A DNA stretch of 64,000 bases from Hyphomicrobiales bacterium (GCA_900473205.1 UCLB01000011.1:62001-126000), one strand, 5' to 3'. Positions 29,029-39,805 are shown, counted from the first letter of the stretch. The notes: a model not told the origin generated them from the sequence alone. Program-made: numbers and translations.

Positions 29029-29056
29029 CATCAGACGATCAAGAATTTGAAGGCCC

Positions 29057-29084
29057 GTATAAACCCTAATGGCCCATATTGCAA
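29057..29084 (-). promoter_or_regulatory. Probable promoter of the rimP-nusA-infB operon
   Basis: TTGCAA (29079-29084) and TTATAC (29057-29062) are spaced by 16 bases on the minus strand. The expected transcript would start near 29050 and pass directly into the hairpin at 28998-29028. Confidence 0.5.
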
Positions 29085-30847
29085 GGATGGGGCGCAAAAG
29101 CAGCGAAATTGGCTTTGGTCACAATTTTACCTTGGCACACGCCGAAACAGTAGCATCCTCTCAAACGGCGTCTATAGTGTCAGCCGCATCACCAGCAATT
29201 GCATCAATTGGACTGCCCGTGCCCGATAGAAAATCTCCGCTTACGCCGCTCAAGCATCAAACCTACCGCACAATCTGGTTTGCGAGCATCGCCTCGAACT
29301 TCGGTGGGCTCATTCAGGCGGTGGGTGCAGCATGGATGATGACGGCGCTGTCGTCTTCCGAAAACATGATCGCGCTGGTGCAGGCCTCGACCTCCCTGCC
29401 GATCATGCTGTTTTCGTTGGTATCCGGCGCGCTGGCCGATAGTTTCGACCGCCGCCGCATCATGATTTCGGCGCAGCTGCTGATGCTGGCCGCCTCGATC
29501 CTGCTGACCGTCTTTGCGTGGTTCGGCTGGCTATCACCGTGGCTGTTGTTGTTCTTCACCTTCATGATCGGCTGCGGCACGGCGCTCAACAACCCCTCGT
29601 GGCAGGCGTCTGTGGGTGAGATGGTGCCGCGTGAAGACCTGCCCGCGGCGGTGACGCTGAACAGCGTCGGCTTCAACATCACCCGTAGCGTCGGCCCGGC
29701 CATTGGCGGCGTTATCGTCGCCATTGCCGGTGCGGCAGCGGCCTTTCTGGTCAATACATTCAGCTATTTCGCGCTGATCTATGCGCTGGTGAAATGGCAA
29801 CCGCCCAAAAATCAGTCGACCCTGCCGCGCGAGCAGCTGTTCGCCGCTATTTCCGCAGGCATGCGTTATGTGGCGATGTCGCCGAATATCGGCAAGGTGC
29901 TGGTGCGCGGCTTCCTCTTCGGCCTCTCCGCCAGTGCCATTCTGGCGCTGATGCCGCTGGTCGCGCGCGATCTGGTGCAGGGTGGACCGCTGACCTATGG
30001 CATCATGCTCGGCGCTTTCGGCGTCGGCGCCATTGGCGGCGCGCTGATCAGTGCGCGTCTGCGTGAAACGATGAGCAGCGAGTGGATCGTCCGCGTTGCG
30101 TTTCTCGGCTTTGCCTTCAGCGCTGGTGTGACCGCCATCAGCAGCAGCGCCATTCTGACCGCCCTCGTGCTGACCGTATCTGGTGCAAGCTGGGTTCTGG
30201 CGCTGTCGCTGTTCAACACCATCGTGCAGCTTTCCACCCCGCGCTGGGTGGTGGGTCGGGCACTGTCGCTTTACCAGACGTTGACCTTTGGCGGCATTGC
30301 TGTGGGCAGCTGGCTCTGGGGTTCGCTGGCGGAAAATTACGGCCTGTCTTATTCGCTGCTCTGTTCGTGCCTGTTGATGCTGCTGGGTGTCGTCGTCGGT
30401 TTCAAGCTGACCATGCCCGCTTTTGCCTCGCTCAATCTCGATCCGCTCAACCGCTTCGTGGAGCCGAACCTGCGCCTTGACGTCAAGCCTCGCAGCGGCC
30501 CGATTGCGATTCTGGTCGATTACGAAATCGATGATTCGGATCTGCCGGAATTCATGGCGATCATGGTGGAAAGGCGGCGTATTCGTCTGCGTGACGGAGC
30601 GCAGAACTGGACACTGATGCGCGATCTGGAAAATCCTGACGTTTGGACGGAAATCTACCATGTGCCGACATGGGTGGAATATGTACGCCACAACCACCGT
30701 CGTACGCAGGCCGATGCGGAAAGCTGGGACAGCATTTTAAAGCTGCACCGTGGCACGACTCGCCCCCGCGTTCACCGCATGATTGAACGGCAGGCCATCC
30801 CGCCGCAGGACGACATTTTTCACAAGGCGCATATCGACCCGCACTGA
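29069..30847 (+). CDS. MFS transporter with C-terminal soluble domain (MFS_3/EntS type)
   Basis: Up to 592 residues with twelve membrane segments. Typical loops are GGLIQAVGAAWMM, SGALADSFDRRRIM (the DRxGRR-like motif A) and NNPSWQASVGEMVPRE. After the last segment a soluble tail of about 130 residues contains VDYEIDDSDLPEFMAIM and HVPTWVEYVRHNHR, as seen in PF05977-type exporters. The start is uncertain. The first 50 codons overlap the divergent rimP promoter and look unstructured; GTG 29177 or GTG 29219 would give a normal N-terminus. The substrate is unknown. Confidence 0.82.
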   Translation: MAHIARMGRKSSEIGFGHNFTLAHAETVASSQTASIVSAASPAIASIGLPVPDRKSPLTPLKHQTYRTIWFASIASNFGGLIQAVGAAWMMTALSSSENMIALVQASTSLPIMLFSLVSGALADSFDRRRIMISAQLLMLAASILLTVFAWFGWLSPWLLLFFTFMIGCGTALNNPSWQASVGEMVPREDLPAAVTLNSVGFNITRSVGPAIGGVIVAIAGAAAAFLVNTFSYFALIYALVKWQPPKNQSTLPREQLFAAISAGMRYVAMSPNIGKVLVRGFLFGLSASAILALMPLVARDLVQGGPLTYGIMLGAFGVGAIGGALISARLRETMSSEWIVRVAFLGFAFSAGVTAISSSAILTALVLTVSGASWVLALSLFNTIVQLSTPRWVVGRALSLYQTLTFGGIAVGSWLWGSLAENYGLSYSLLCSCLLMLLGVVVGFKLTMPAFASLNLDPLNRFVEPNLRLDVKPRSGPIAILVDYEIDDSDLPEFMAIMVERRRIRLRDGAQNWTLMRDLENPDVWTEIYHVPTWVEYVRHNHRRTQADAESWDSILKLHRGTTRPRVHRMIERQAIPPQDDIFHKAHIDPH

Positions 30848-30884
30848 ATGGGTGGGTCGATCACGGAAAATCTTTTACCGGCGC

Positions 30885-30903
30885 GGGAACTTTTTCAGTT
30901 CCC
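30885..30903. repeat. Inverted repeat GGGAAC-N7-GTTCCC
   Basis: A perfect six-base inverted repeat 38 bases after the MFS stop. It could be a weak terminator stem or an operator. The remaining 308-base gap up to the kinase gene shows no convincing ORF, promoter or RNA. Confidence 0.4.
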
Positions 30904-31155
30904 ACTCCTTCTTGCGTCTCATATAGCCGGGAAAAATTCATGACAGAGTATGCGCCATCCCACCACGTCCGCCCTTGCTCTGGCCCCGGACAGATGGATG
31001 ACATGTATCGACATTGCCTTATGCCTTTTTCGCATCCTCCCCATGCGCAGTCTAAAAGACAGAGCCTGCAGAGTTTAACCACTTAAATTCATTAGGTTTC
31101 ATCGACATCCGGCAATTGGCCTGGAACACGACGTCGGGCTTTACGGGGTAGAAAA

Positions 31156-33171
31156 TTGTATAGCGAAACGGATAATATCGGCCCCATTCTCACGCAGTTG
31201 TTTGAGCAGGCACCGACATTCATCGCCCTTCTGCGCGGCCCGGAGCACCGGTTCGAACTGGCAAATCCCAGCTACAAGAAACTCGTCGGTCGCGATGATC
31301 TCATCGGTCGCACAGTCGCGGATGCATTACCCGACGCCGCCGCGCAGGGTTTTTTGAAGATCCTCGATGATGTCTACCGCTCCGGCCAGGCCTATTCGGC
31401 ATCCGGTGCGCTCTATGCCGTGCAATCTGCACCTCAGGGACCGGTCACCGAGCGCTATATCGACTTTCTCTATCAGCCGATTATTGGCGCGAATGGCACG
31501 GTGGAAGCCATCTTCGTTGAAGGTTCCGACGTCACTGAGCGAACGCTGGCCGAGCGCGCACGCCACGAAAGCGAAGAGCTTTACAAGGGCCTTTTCGATG
31601 CCATCGATGAAGGATTCTGCGTCATCGAATTCTTCGACGGACCGGAAGGCCCCAACAGTGACTATATCCACATTCAGGCAAATGACGCCTATGCGCGGCA
31701 TGCCGGCATTCCCAATGTCGTTGGCCAGAAGCTGCGCGAAATGGTGCCTGCGGAGGCCGACGCATGGGTTGCGCGTTACGGAGAAGTGCTTCGCACCGGC
31801 GAGCCGATCCGGTTTCAGCAAGAGCTTGTGGCCACAGGCCGCTATCTCGAACTTGCGGCTGTTCGCATCGAGCCGGAAAGCAAGCGGCAGGTCGCGGTCA
31901 TGTTTCAGGACATCACCGCCCGCCGACGCGCCGAACTTGCGCTTGCAAAGCTGAATGCGACGCTGGAACAACAGGTGGAAGAACGCAGTGCCGAATTGAT
32001 GGTGGCGGAAGAGGCATTGCGCCACAGCCAGAAGATGGAGGCCGTGGGGCAGCTGACCGGCGGGCTGGCGCATGACTTCAACAATATTCTGGCTGGTATC
32101 AGCGGCAGTCTGGAAATGATGAGCACGCGGCTCGCGCAAGGCCGTGTGGGTGACCTCGAGCGCTACATCAATGGCGCCGTTGGTGCCACCAAGCGGGCGG
32201 CGGCGCTGACCCAGCGACTGCTTGCCTTTTCCCGCCGCCAGACGCTGGACCCCAAGCCGCTCAACATCAATTCGCTGGTGGATGGCATGCTTGATCTCAT
32301 TACCCGCAGCGTTGGTCCCGGCATCAAGGTCGAGACCGTGGGAGCGGCCGGGCTATGGGCGACCTATGTGGATGCGGGACAGCTGGAAAATGCGCTGCTG
32401 AACCTCTGCATCAATGCCCGCGACGCAATGCCATCTGGTGGAAACCTGACGATCGAGACCTGCAATCGCTGGATGGATGACAGGTCGGCGCGGGTGCGCG
32501 GGCTGGAGCCGGGACAATATGTTTCGCTCTGCGTTTCCGATACGGGAACAGGCATGAGCCAGGAGATCATCGATCGGGCCTTCGATCCTTTCTACACCAC
32601 CAAGCCCATTGGACAGGGAACCGGGCTCGGTCTTTCCATGGTCTATGGCTTTGCTGGGCAATCCGGCGGTGCGGCTCGGATTTATTCGGAGCTGGGAAAA
32701 GGCACGATGATTTGCCTTTACCTGCCCCGCCACGCCGGAGAGGTAGAGGCAACCGACGTGGAAAAGGAAGCCACCACGGATGCGCTGCGTGCCGATGGTG
32801 AGGAAACTATTCTGGTGGTGGATGACGAACCGCTGGTGCGGATGCTGGCCGTCGAGGAGCTTCAGGATCTCGGCTATTCCGTCATCGAAGCGGAAGATGG
32901 TGCGTCGGCCTTGCGGATTCTCAATTCAGCCCGCGATATCAGCCTGCTGATCACAGATGTCGGCCTTCCCGGCGGCATGAATGGTCGCCAACTGGCGGAT
33001 GCAGCCCGCGTCAAACGCCCTGAGCTGGAAGTCCTGTTCATCACCGGCTATGCCGAGAATGCCGTGCTTAATCACGGCCATCTCGATCACGGCATGCATG
33101 TCATGACCAAGCCCTTCCAGCTGGATGCTTTCGCCCAGCGCGTTAAGGCGCTTGTTCACCCCAAGCAATAG
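31156..33171 (+). CDS. Hybrid PAS sensor histidine kinase with receiver domain
   Basis: A 671-residue soluble kinase without membrane segments. Two PAS domains (about 14-130 and 143-257) are followed by a coiled linker, a HisKA box with phospho-accepting His306 (GGLAHDFNNIL), an ATPase domain with NARDAMP, DTGTGM and GTGLGLSMVYGF, and a C-terminal receiver (about 548-668) with Asp601 (LLITDVGLP) and Lys in MTKPF. It probably starts at TTG 31156: no ATG or GTG exists between it and the upstream in-frame stop, and a GGGGT lies before it. The HWE-less HDFNN box suits kinases that pass phosphate to their own receiver. No partner regulator is adjacent. Confidence 0.88.
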   Translation: MYSETDNIGPILTQLFEQAPTFIALLRGPEHRFELANPSYKKLVGRDDLIGRTVADALPDAAAQGFLKILDDVYRSGQAYSASGALYAVQSAPQGPVTERYIDFLYQPIIGANGTVEAIFVEGSDVTERTLAERARHESEELYKGLFDAIDEGFCVIEFFDGPEGPNSDYIHIQANDAYARHAGIPNVVGQKLREMVPAEADAWVARYGEVLRTGEPIRFQQELVATGRYLELAAVRIEPESKRQVAVMFQDITARRRAELALAKLNATLEQQVEERSAELMVAEEALRHSQKMEAVGQLTGGLAHDFNNILAGISGSLEMMSTRLAQGRVGDLERYINGAVGATKRAAALTQRLLAFSRRQTLDPKPLNINSLVDGMLDLITRSVGPGIKVETVGAAGLWATYVDAGQLENALLNLCINARDAMPSGGNLTIETCNRWMDDRSARVRGLEPGQYVSLCVSDTGTGMSQEIIDRAFDPFYTTKPIGQGTGLGLSMVYGFAGQSGGAARIYSELGKGTMICLYLPRHAGEVEATDVEKEATTDALRADGEETILVVDDEPLVRMLAVEELQDLGYSVIEAEDGASALRILNSARDISLLITDVGLPGGMNGRQLADAARVKRPELEVLFITGYAENAVLNHGHLDHGMHVMTKPFQLDAFAQRVKALVHPKQ

Positions 33172-33182
33172 GGCCCTTATGC

Positions 33183-34490
33183 TCAGCCCCGCAGCGCTTC
33201 GACCGGAGACTGACGGTAGGCCAGCCATGCGGGCAGAATGGCGAGACCCGCAGCCACTGTCAGCAGCACTAGCGCCTGTGCCAGATCGGCCTTGGCAAAT
33301 TCCACCGGCATGACGACGCCGCTTTTGGCAAGGAGCATGCCGGTGATGATCTTGGCCGCCGCAAAACCGATGGCGAAACCAAGCGCGATGCCCGAGGCAA
33401 ACAAAGCGAAGAGTTCTGTCCAGACGATGAGCGATATGGACGACCGCGGCGCACCGAGCGCACGCAGTGCGCCGATCTGCTTTCGCCTCTGCACGATATG
33501 GGTCAGGGTGACGAGAATGAGAGAGGCTGCGACCAGCAACTGCGCCCCAATGGCGACGACAGACAGAACTTCGCGGGCATCACCCAGCGTCGCATAGAGC
33601 TTCGTCAGAACCTCGCCCGGAAAGACCGCCAGCGTATTGCCCTGCCGGTACTGCTGGCGCAGCTTATAGGCATCGGCAATCGATTTCGGTTTCACCAGAA
33701 TGGCGGGCACGCCGGGTGTTTCCGAGGTGAAGACTTCGCTCAGCGCTTCGGCTTCTTCGCCTGCTGCATGAGCGTGATCATGGTGTTCATGACCCTCCTC
33801 ATGCGCGCCAGGGGCGTGGTCATGGCCTTCATGGCCTTCCTCATGCGTTTCGCCTGCCGTTTCATGCTCATGGTCGTGGCCATCGCCGTCCATGCCGTGA
33901 ATGTGCCAGACGGAGCTGATGGGAACGAGAATGGCGCGATCCCAAGGTGTGCCGGTCGGCTTTAAGCGTCCCTGAACGTGATAGACGATCTCGGTATGGG
34001 TGTGGCCGCCCTCTTCCGCCGTGCCGTGCATCGGCTTGATTTCAGCACCGATGGGCAGATCGACGGCAGAGCCGATCACGGCATCCTCACCATCGGCAAA
34101 GCCCTCGCCTTCCAGAAAGCCGCCGGATGTATTGTTGATGAGCGCCGTCGTTGTTCCCACGATTGGGTAGCCGGCAAAGGAATCACCAAAACCGACGGGC
34201 CCGGCCCATGCGACACGCGGATCGTTCGCCAGTGTTGCCAGCGTCGCGCCACTGACCAGCGGCAGGGGAGCGGCCTGCAGGAACACCGAGGAGAGGACGA
34301 GCTGCGTTTCACTGCCAGCGGCACCGATGACGAGATCGAACTTGTCCGCAGCGCGAGCCGTGCCCAGCCGCAGCGCGCGCTCCTGCAATGTCACGGTGAC
34401 GCCCAGCGCCGTTGCCATGGCAACCAGCAGAATGACGACCAGCGATCCAGCCCAGAGGCGCTTCAGATCGGATAAAATAAAACGCATCAT
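33183..34490 (-). CDS. FtsX-like ABC permease with histidine-rich periplasmic loop
   Basis: A 435-residue permease of the FtsX/MacB class. One membrane segment is at 14-33, then a large periplasmic domain, then three segments at about 315-430, including the motif LRALGAPRSSISLIVWTELFAL. The periplasmic part holds about fifteen histidines between residues 196 and 241, interspersed with Asp and Glu (HDHEHE, HEGHDH, HEHHDHAHA). Such runs bind zinc, nickel or copper. It follows its ATPase by one base and the Tat-type CPFC protein two genes upstream. A metal-linked function is inferred; MacB-type export or lipoprotein work is the alternative. Confidence 0.85.
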   Translation of the reverse strand: MMRFILSDLKRLWAGSLVVILLVAMATALGVTVTLQERALRLGTARAADKFDLVIGAAGSETQLVLSSVFLQAAPLPLVSGATLATLANDPRVAWAGPVGFGDSFAGYPIVGTTTALINNTSGGFLEGEGFADGEDAVIGSAVDLPIGAEIKPMHGTAEEGGHTHTEIVYHVQGRLKPTGTPWDRAILVPISSVWHIHGMDGDGHDHEHETAGETHEEGHEGHDHAPGAHEEGHEHHDHAHAAGEEAEALSEVFTSETPGVPAILVKPKSIADAYKLRQQYRQGNTLAVFPGEVLTKLYATLGDAREVLSVVAIGAQLLVAASLILVTLTHIVQRRKQIGALRALGAPRSSISLIVWTELFALFASGIALGFAIGFAAAKIITGMLLAKSGVVMPVEFAKADLAQALVLLTVAAGLAILPAWLAYRQSPVEALRG

Positions 34491-34491
34491 A

Positions 34492-35172
34492 TCAAGAATT
34501 CCGGGCGCTGTCGGTCACGATACGGCCATTGGCCAGTTCGAGACGGCGGTCGAGGCGTTCGGCCAAAAGCCTGTCATGGGTAATGACGATGAGTGTAGAA
34601 CCCTCCACCCGCGCCAGATCGACCAGCAGGCGGCCGATTGCCTCGCCATTCTCAGGGTCGAGGCTTGCGGTGGGCTCGTCGGCAACGATGACGCCGGGTT
34701 TTCTGAGCAGCGCGCGGGCAATCGCCACACGCTGCATTTCGCCGCGCGACATGGTGTCGATTTTCTGATCTGGCCGAGCAAGACCGGTTTTTTCGAGCAG
34801 AAACGCGGCGCGATAGGCATATTGGCTGGACATGCAGCGTGACAGGCGGACCGGCAGGAGAATGTTTTCCATGGCGGACAGGCCGGGCAGAAGATGAAAC
34901 TCCTGCATGACGAGGCCGACATTCTCGCCGCGCCAGCGGTCTCGTTTGGTTTCGGCAAAACCGGCAATATCCTGATCCCGCCACAGCACCTTGCCCTGGC
35001 GAATACGTTCAAGCCCGGTGATGACATTGACGAATGTACTTTTGCCGGACCCGGAGGCACCGGTGATGGCCATCTTTTCGCCCGCCGCAACCGAGAGGTC
35101 ATCGACGGATAGCACAGGTGTGGCGAGCCCGGGATAGGAAACCGAAAGGCCTGAAATATTCAAGGACAGCAT
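34492..35172 (-). CDS. ABC transporter ATP-binding protein of the His-rich permease
   Basis: A 226-residue ATPase of the LolD/MacB type with Walker A GASGSGKST, signature MSRGEMQRVAIARALL (Ser-Arg-Gly-Glu in place of the usual Ser-Gly-Gly-Gln) and Walker B VIVADEPTASLDP. ATG 35172 begins a family-like N-terminus two bases after the stop of the upstream gene; the longer frame to 35370 is antisense-like extension inside that gene. It pairs with the permease directly downstream. Confidence 0.9.
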   Translation of the reverse strand: MLSLNISGLSVSYPGLATPVLSVDDLSVAAGEKMAITGASGSGKSTFVNVITGLERIRQGKVLWRDQDIAGFAETKRDRWRGENVGLVMQEFHLLPGLSAMENILLPVRLSRCMSSQYAYRAAFLLEKTGLARPDQKIDTMSRGEMQRVAIARALLRKPGVIVADEPTASLDPENGEAIGRLLVDLARVEGSTLIVITHDRLLAERLDRRLELANGRIVTDSARNS

Positions 35173-35174
35173 GT

Positions 35175-35639
35175 TTAGGAAACTCTGTATTCCGCATCTC
35201 TGATGCGCACGAGGCTGACAAATCCGGTTTCCGGGTCTGTCCAGGAGCCGCGCTCCAGAACACCCGTGACCTCGATTGTCGTGCTGGGCTGCACGAAGGT
35301 CTGTTTTTCCGAGAGATAGACGACGACGATATTGTCCGGCCAGTCGGAATCCGACGAGCAGAACGGGCACAGGGCCATGGGAATTTCGGTCAGAACAAAA
35401 AAGGAGGCTTCGGCCTTCAATGGCGGTGCCATAAAGCCTTTCATGCGGATCTGCTGGCCGGTCAGCTGTTTCAGCTTGTCGGAAAACTCCAGGCCCAACA
35501 CGCCGATCTTGCCGTACATTTCATCGAAAGTAAGGGGCGACGTTGCTGCAAGGGATTCCCGTGCGCAAAGCGTGAAGGCGGAAAGGGTCGCAAGCTTGAG
35601 CGACTGCCGACGCGTCAACAGGGGGGTAAGTTTCGCCAT
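35175..35639 (-). CDS. Tat-exported DUF3299-like protein with CPFC motif
   Basis: A 154-residue protein. The N-terminus has a twin-arginine signal (TRRQSLKLA, then a hydrophobic stretch ending SLAA). The mature part reads LGLEFSDKLKQLTGQQIRMKGFM and MALCPFCSSDSDWP, like DUF3299 proteins, whose paired cysteines are often linked with metal. From memory, DUF3299 members occur beside FtsX-type ABC genes in a zinc-uptake locus of Vibrio cholerae (zrg); I cannot check this here. GGAG precedes ATG 35639. The gene is first in a three-gene unit with the ATPase and the His-rich permease. Confidence 0.78.
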   Translation of the reverse strand: MAKLTPLLTRRQSLKLATLSAFTLCARESLAATSPLTFDEMYGKIGVLGLEFSDKLKQLTGQQIRMKGFMAPPLKAEASFFVLTEIPMALCPFCSSDSDWPDNIVVVYLSEKQTFVQPSTTIEVTGVLERGSWTDPETGFVSLVRIRDAEYRVS

Positions 35640-35680
35640 GACGATCTCCTTTTCCGAGCGGTCCGGTTGTTCAAACGAAG

Positions 35681-35712
35681 ACGATCCGGCTCGCCTGTGC
35701 AAGCCGGATCGT
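35681..35712 (-). terminator. Terminator between phoA and the DUF3299-like gene
   Basis: ACGATCCGGCT and AGCCGGATCGT form an eleven-pair stem with a ten-base loop 17 bases beyond the phosphatase stop. The T-tract is clear on the plus strand (TTTTATTT) and weaker on the minus strand (CTTCGTTT), so it may be incomplete for the phosphatase message. Confidence 0.6.
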
Positions 35713-35728
35713 TTTTATTTTACAAAGA

Positions 35729-37486
35729 TTACTGCGTCTGCTTTGCGCCGAGCGCGAAGGTGTCTGCCAGCACGCGGTAAACGTCGCTCTGTTCCATGTA
35801 ACCCTTGAAGCCTTCCGAGCCGGGGCCGGTGGACTGAAGAACGATATCGTCAACAGCGTGAACGCCGGTGTCGCCATCCTTTGGAATATTACCCTGTACG
35901 AAGACCGCGCCGGGAACATTCTTGTAGGCTTCGTTGGCGATATATTCCTTCTTCTCGTTCTGGATTGCCGGAACGAAAGGACCATCCATCTTCGGGCGGA
36001 ATGTTTCGTAATGGTCAGGACCATTATTGGCATTCAGGAACAGGCGGCGGCTGACGTCGATCCGGTCAGGATAACCATCGCCATCCTTGTCTTCGTAGTT
36101 CGGGAAGCCGGCTTCGGCATAGGTGCCGACCTTGGCGCGCATTTCATCGCCCGGCTTTTCGTCATCGACGGTGCCGATGATCGAAACGCCATGAGCGTGG
36201 TCGCCGGTGACGACGATCAGCGTGTCGGGGTTCTTGGCAGCGAATTCACGAGCAACGCCAATGGCCTTGTCGAATTCGATGGTTTCGACCACGGCGCGGT
36301 CCCAATCCAGCGGGTGAGACATCTTGTCGATGTTAGCGGCTTCGACCATCAGGAAGAAACCGTCTTGGTTCTTGGACAGTTCACCGAGAGCTGCCTTGGT
36401 CATGTCGACCAGACCGGGCTGGTTCGGGAACTTGTCGACGGTGCCCTTCTTGAGGAAGTTGCGATCGAGAAGCGTGTCCATGTTGCCGGTGTGGAACAGG
36501 CCGAGAAGCTTGCCGGTGTTGGAACCTTCAGCCTTTTCAAGCTCGTTCTTGTCGGTTGCCAGTGTGTAGCCTGCATCCTGGAACAGCTTGATATAGTCCT
36601 TGTCGTCCTTACGCTTGGAACCGGGAACGTCCTTGCCGAGGAAATAGGCCGAGCCACCGCCCAGAACGACGTCAGGCTTGACGTCGAACATCATGCCGGT
36701 GATTTCAGCCTTGTCGCCACGCTTGCGGGTGTGGGAAACGATGGCCGCAGGCGTCGCGTCCTGCAATTCGGATGTCGTGACGATGCCGATGGACTTCTTC
36801 GTCTGGCGGCGCAGGGCCTCACCGATGGTCTCGACCTTCGGGTCATCGAGGCTTGCAGGCGTGCGGTCGCCGTAAACGCCGAGAGCGTTTACAGGAGCCT
36901 TATGGCCAGTCATGTAGGCCGACATGGTGTTGGCGCTATCGGTGGCGATGGCTTCGGTGGACGATGTGCCGATGAAGGCCATGCGGTCCATTTCGTCCAT
37001 GTTCAGGCGACCGTTTGCCTTACCTTCGGTCATGCCCTTGGACATGATGCGGGCAGCGGTGCGGTGCGCAACAGAGAGGCCGTCACCCAGGAGGAAAATG
37101 ATGTTCTTGGCCTTTGGCGTTTCGCCGGTGCCATAAACAACCCAGTTGACGCTCTTGGTTTCGGAACCGGCGGAAACTTCGACCTTGTAGTCGCCAGCCT
37201 TGGCAATCTTGAGGCCACGCAGGGTCACGGCAGAGCCGAGAACCTTGTCTTCCTTGCCCTTTTCTTCGGCGGTGAAGGTAACGTCGGCGCCGAAGACGGT
37301 CTTGTAATCCTGGCCGTTGACGGTGATCTTCACGTCTTCAGGCTTTACGACATTCTTGAACTCGACTTTGAAGTCAAAAGGAGAACCGCTGAGAATCGTT
37401 GCACGATCAAGCGGATAGACGGTTGCGGCCTGTGCAGCACCGGCAAGCACGGTGGTCGCGACGAATGCGGCGATAAGTTTGCGCAT
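35729..37486 (-). CDS. phoA: Alkaline phosphatase
   Basis: A 585-residue periplasmic phosphomonoesterase. The signal peptide is 1-20 (ends AQA-A). An added N-terminal beta-rich domain (about 21-125) precedes the catalytic core. Core marks are IIFLLGDGLS (metal ligand Asp), ATDSANTMSAYMTG (nucleophile Ser), the metal-binding segment near EAANIDKMSH and TGDHAHG. It releases phosphate from organic esters. A Pho box lies 58 bases upstream of the start codon, so expression under phosphate limitation through PhoB is expected. Confidence 0.93.
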   Translation of the reverse strand: MRKLIAAFVATTVLAGAAQAATVYPLDRATILSGSPFDFKVEFKNVVKPEDVKITVNGQDYKTVFGADVTFTAEEKGKEDKVLGSAVTLRGLKIAKAGDYKVEVSAGSETKSVNWVVYGTGETPKAKNIIFLLGDGLSVAHRTAARIMSKGMTEGKANGRLNMDEMDRMAFIGTSSTEAIATDSANTMSAYMTGHKAPVNALGVYGDRTPASLDDPKVETIGEALRRQTKKSIGIVTTSELQDATPAAIVSHTRKRGDKAEITGMMFDVKPDVVLGGGSAYFLGKDVPGSKRKDDKDYIKLFQDAGYTLATDKNELEKAEGSNTGKLLGLFHTGNMDTLLDRNFLKKGTVDKFPNQPGLVDMTKAALGELSKNQDGFFLMVEAANIDKMSHPLDWDRAVVETIEFDKAIGVAREFAAKNPDTLIVVTGDHAHGVSIIGTVDDEKPGDEMRAKVGTYAEAGFPNYEDKDGDGYPDRIDVSRRLFLNANNGPDHYETFRPKMDGPFVPAIQNEKKEYIANEAYKNVPGAVFVQGNIPKDGDTGVHAVDDIVLQSTGPGSEGFKGYMEQSDVYRVLADTFALGAKQTQ

Positions 37487-37543
37487 GATAACCTCTAAGG
37501 AGTTATGTTTTATAGAAAAGCACCCCGCCTATAGGCACCGCGC

Positions 37544-37561
37544 ATGACAGTGAAATGACGA
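37544..37561 (-). promoter_or_regulatory. Pho box upstream of phoA
   Basis: On the minus strand the sequence TCGTCAT-TTCA-CTGTCAT matches the PhoB half-site CTGTCAT at seven of seven and five of seven positions with the standard four-base spacer. It lies 58-75 bases before the phosphatase start. Confidence 0.75.
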
Positions 37562-37697
37562 TCCACGCGAATCTGAGGGGCGCTGCACAACCCGGTTGTT
37601 TTTATTTCTGCCGGGTCGAAAGGCGCTCAAGGTGCCTCATCTGTTTTATGCAAGCTTTATTTCTTCATTTTTTGGTGCAATCGACGCATTGATCCGC

Positions 37698-37728
37698 CTT
37701 GCAGCGGGAAAAATCGCTCCTTATATAC
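37698..37728 (+). promoter_or_regulatory. Heat-shock (RpoH-type) promoter of dnaKJ
   Basis: CTTGCA at 37698-37703, then CCTTATATA from 37719, resembles alphaproteobacterial RpoH promoters (CTTG ... CYTATNT). It lies about 110 bases before dnaK. No CIRCE repeat was found. The 353-base gap between phoA and dnaK otherwise holds the Pho box and no ORF. Confidence 0.55.
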
Positions 37729-37839
37729 CCCCCAGACAGCAGCAAGAATGCTGCACAAACCGGAAGACCATCCAAGTCAAGGAGTTGTCAGTGGAATGCC
37801 TCCCGGGGTTCCGACAACTCGCTTCAAGGAGAGAAGAGA

Positions 37840-39744
<1,905 letters not shown>

Positions 39745-39782
39745 TCCAGACTTTTCGAACTCCAATTGATGCTTGACTGAAA

Positions 39783-39805
39783 TCCGGCTGCCTAGTGCAG
39801 CCGGA
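39783..39805 (+). promoter_or_regulatory. Stem-loop between dnaK and dnaJ
   Basis: TCCGGCTGC and GCAGCCGGA form a nine-pair stem with a CTAGT loop in the 87-base gap. No T-tract follows, so processing or transcript stabilisation is more likely than termination. Confidence 0.6.

Noticed and set aside
30885-30903. GAAC-N7-GTTC tested as a LexA (SOS) box
   Set aside because: The alphaproteobacterial SOS box is a direct repeat GTTC-N7-GTTC; here the halves are inverted.
30861-31082. Minus-strand frame of 73 codons between the MFS and kinase genes
   Set aside because: No ribosome site, no recognisable sequence, and it spans an inverted repeat that looks regulatory.
33757-33900. The His/Asp/Glu-rich stretch of the FtsX permease considered as a translation artefact
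   Set aside because: It lies inside an uninterrupted frame with conserved sequence on both sides and no frame break, so it is real coding sequence.
37560-37839. Search for a CIRCE element upstream of dnaK
   Set aside because: No TTAGCACTC-N9-GAGTGCTAA-like repeat is present; the control region instead shows an RpoH-type promoter.
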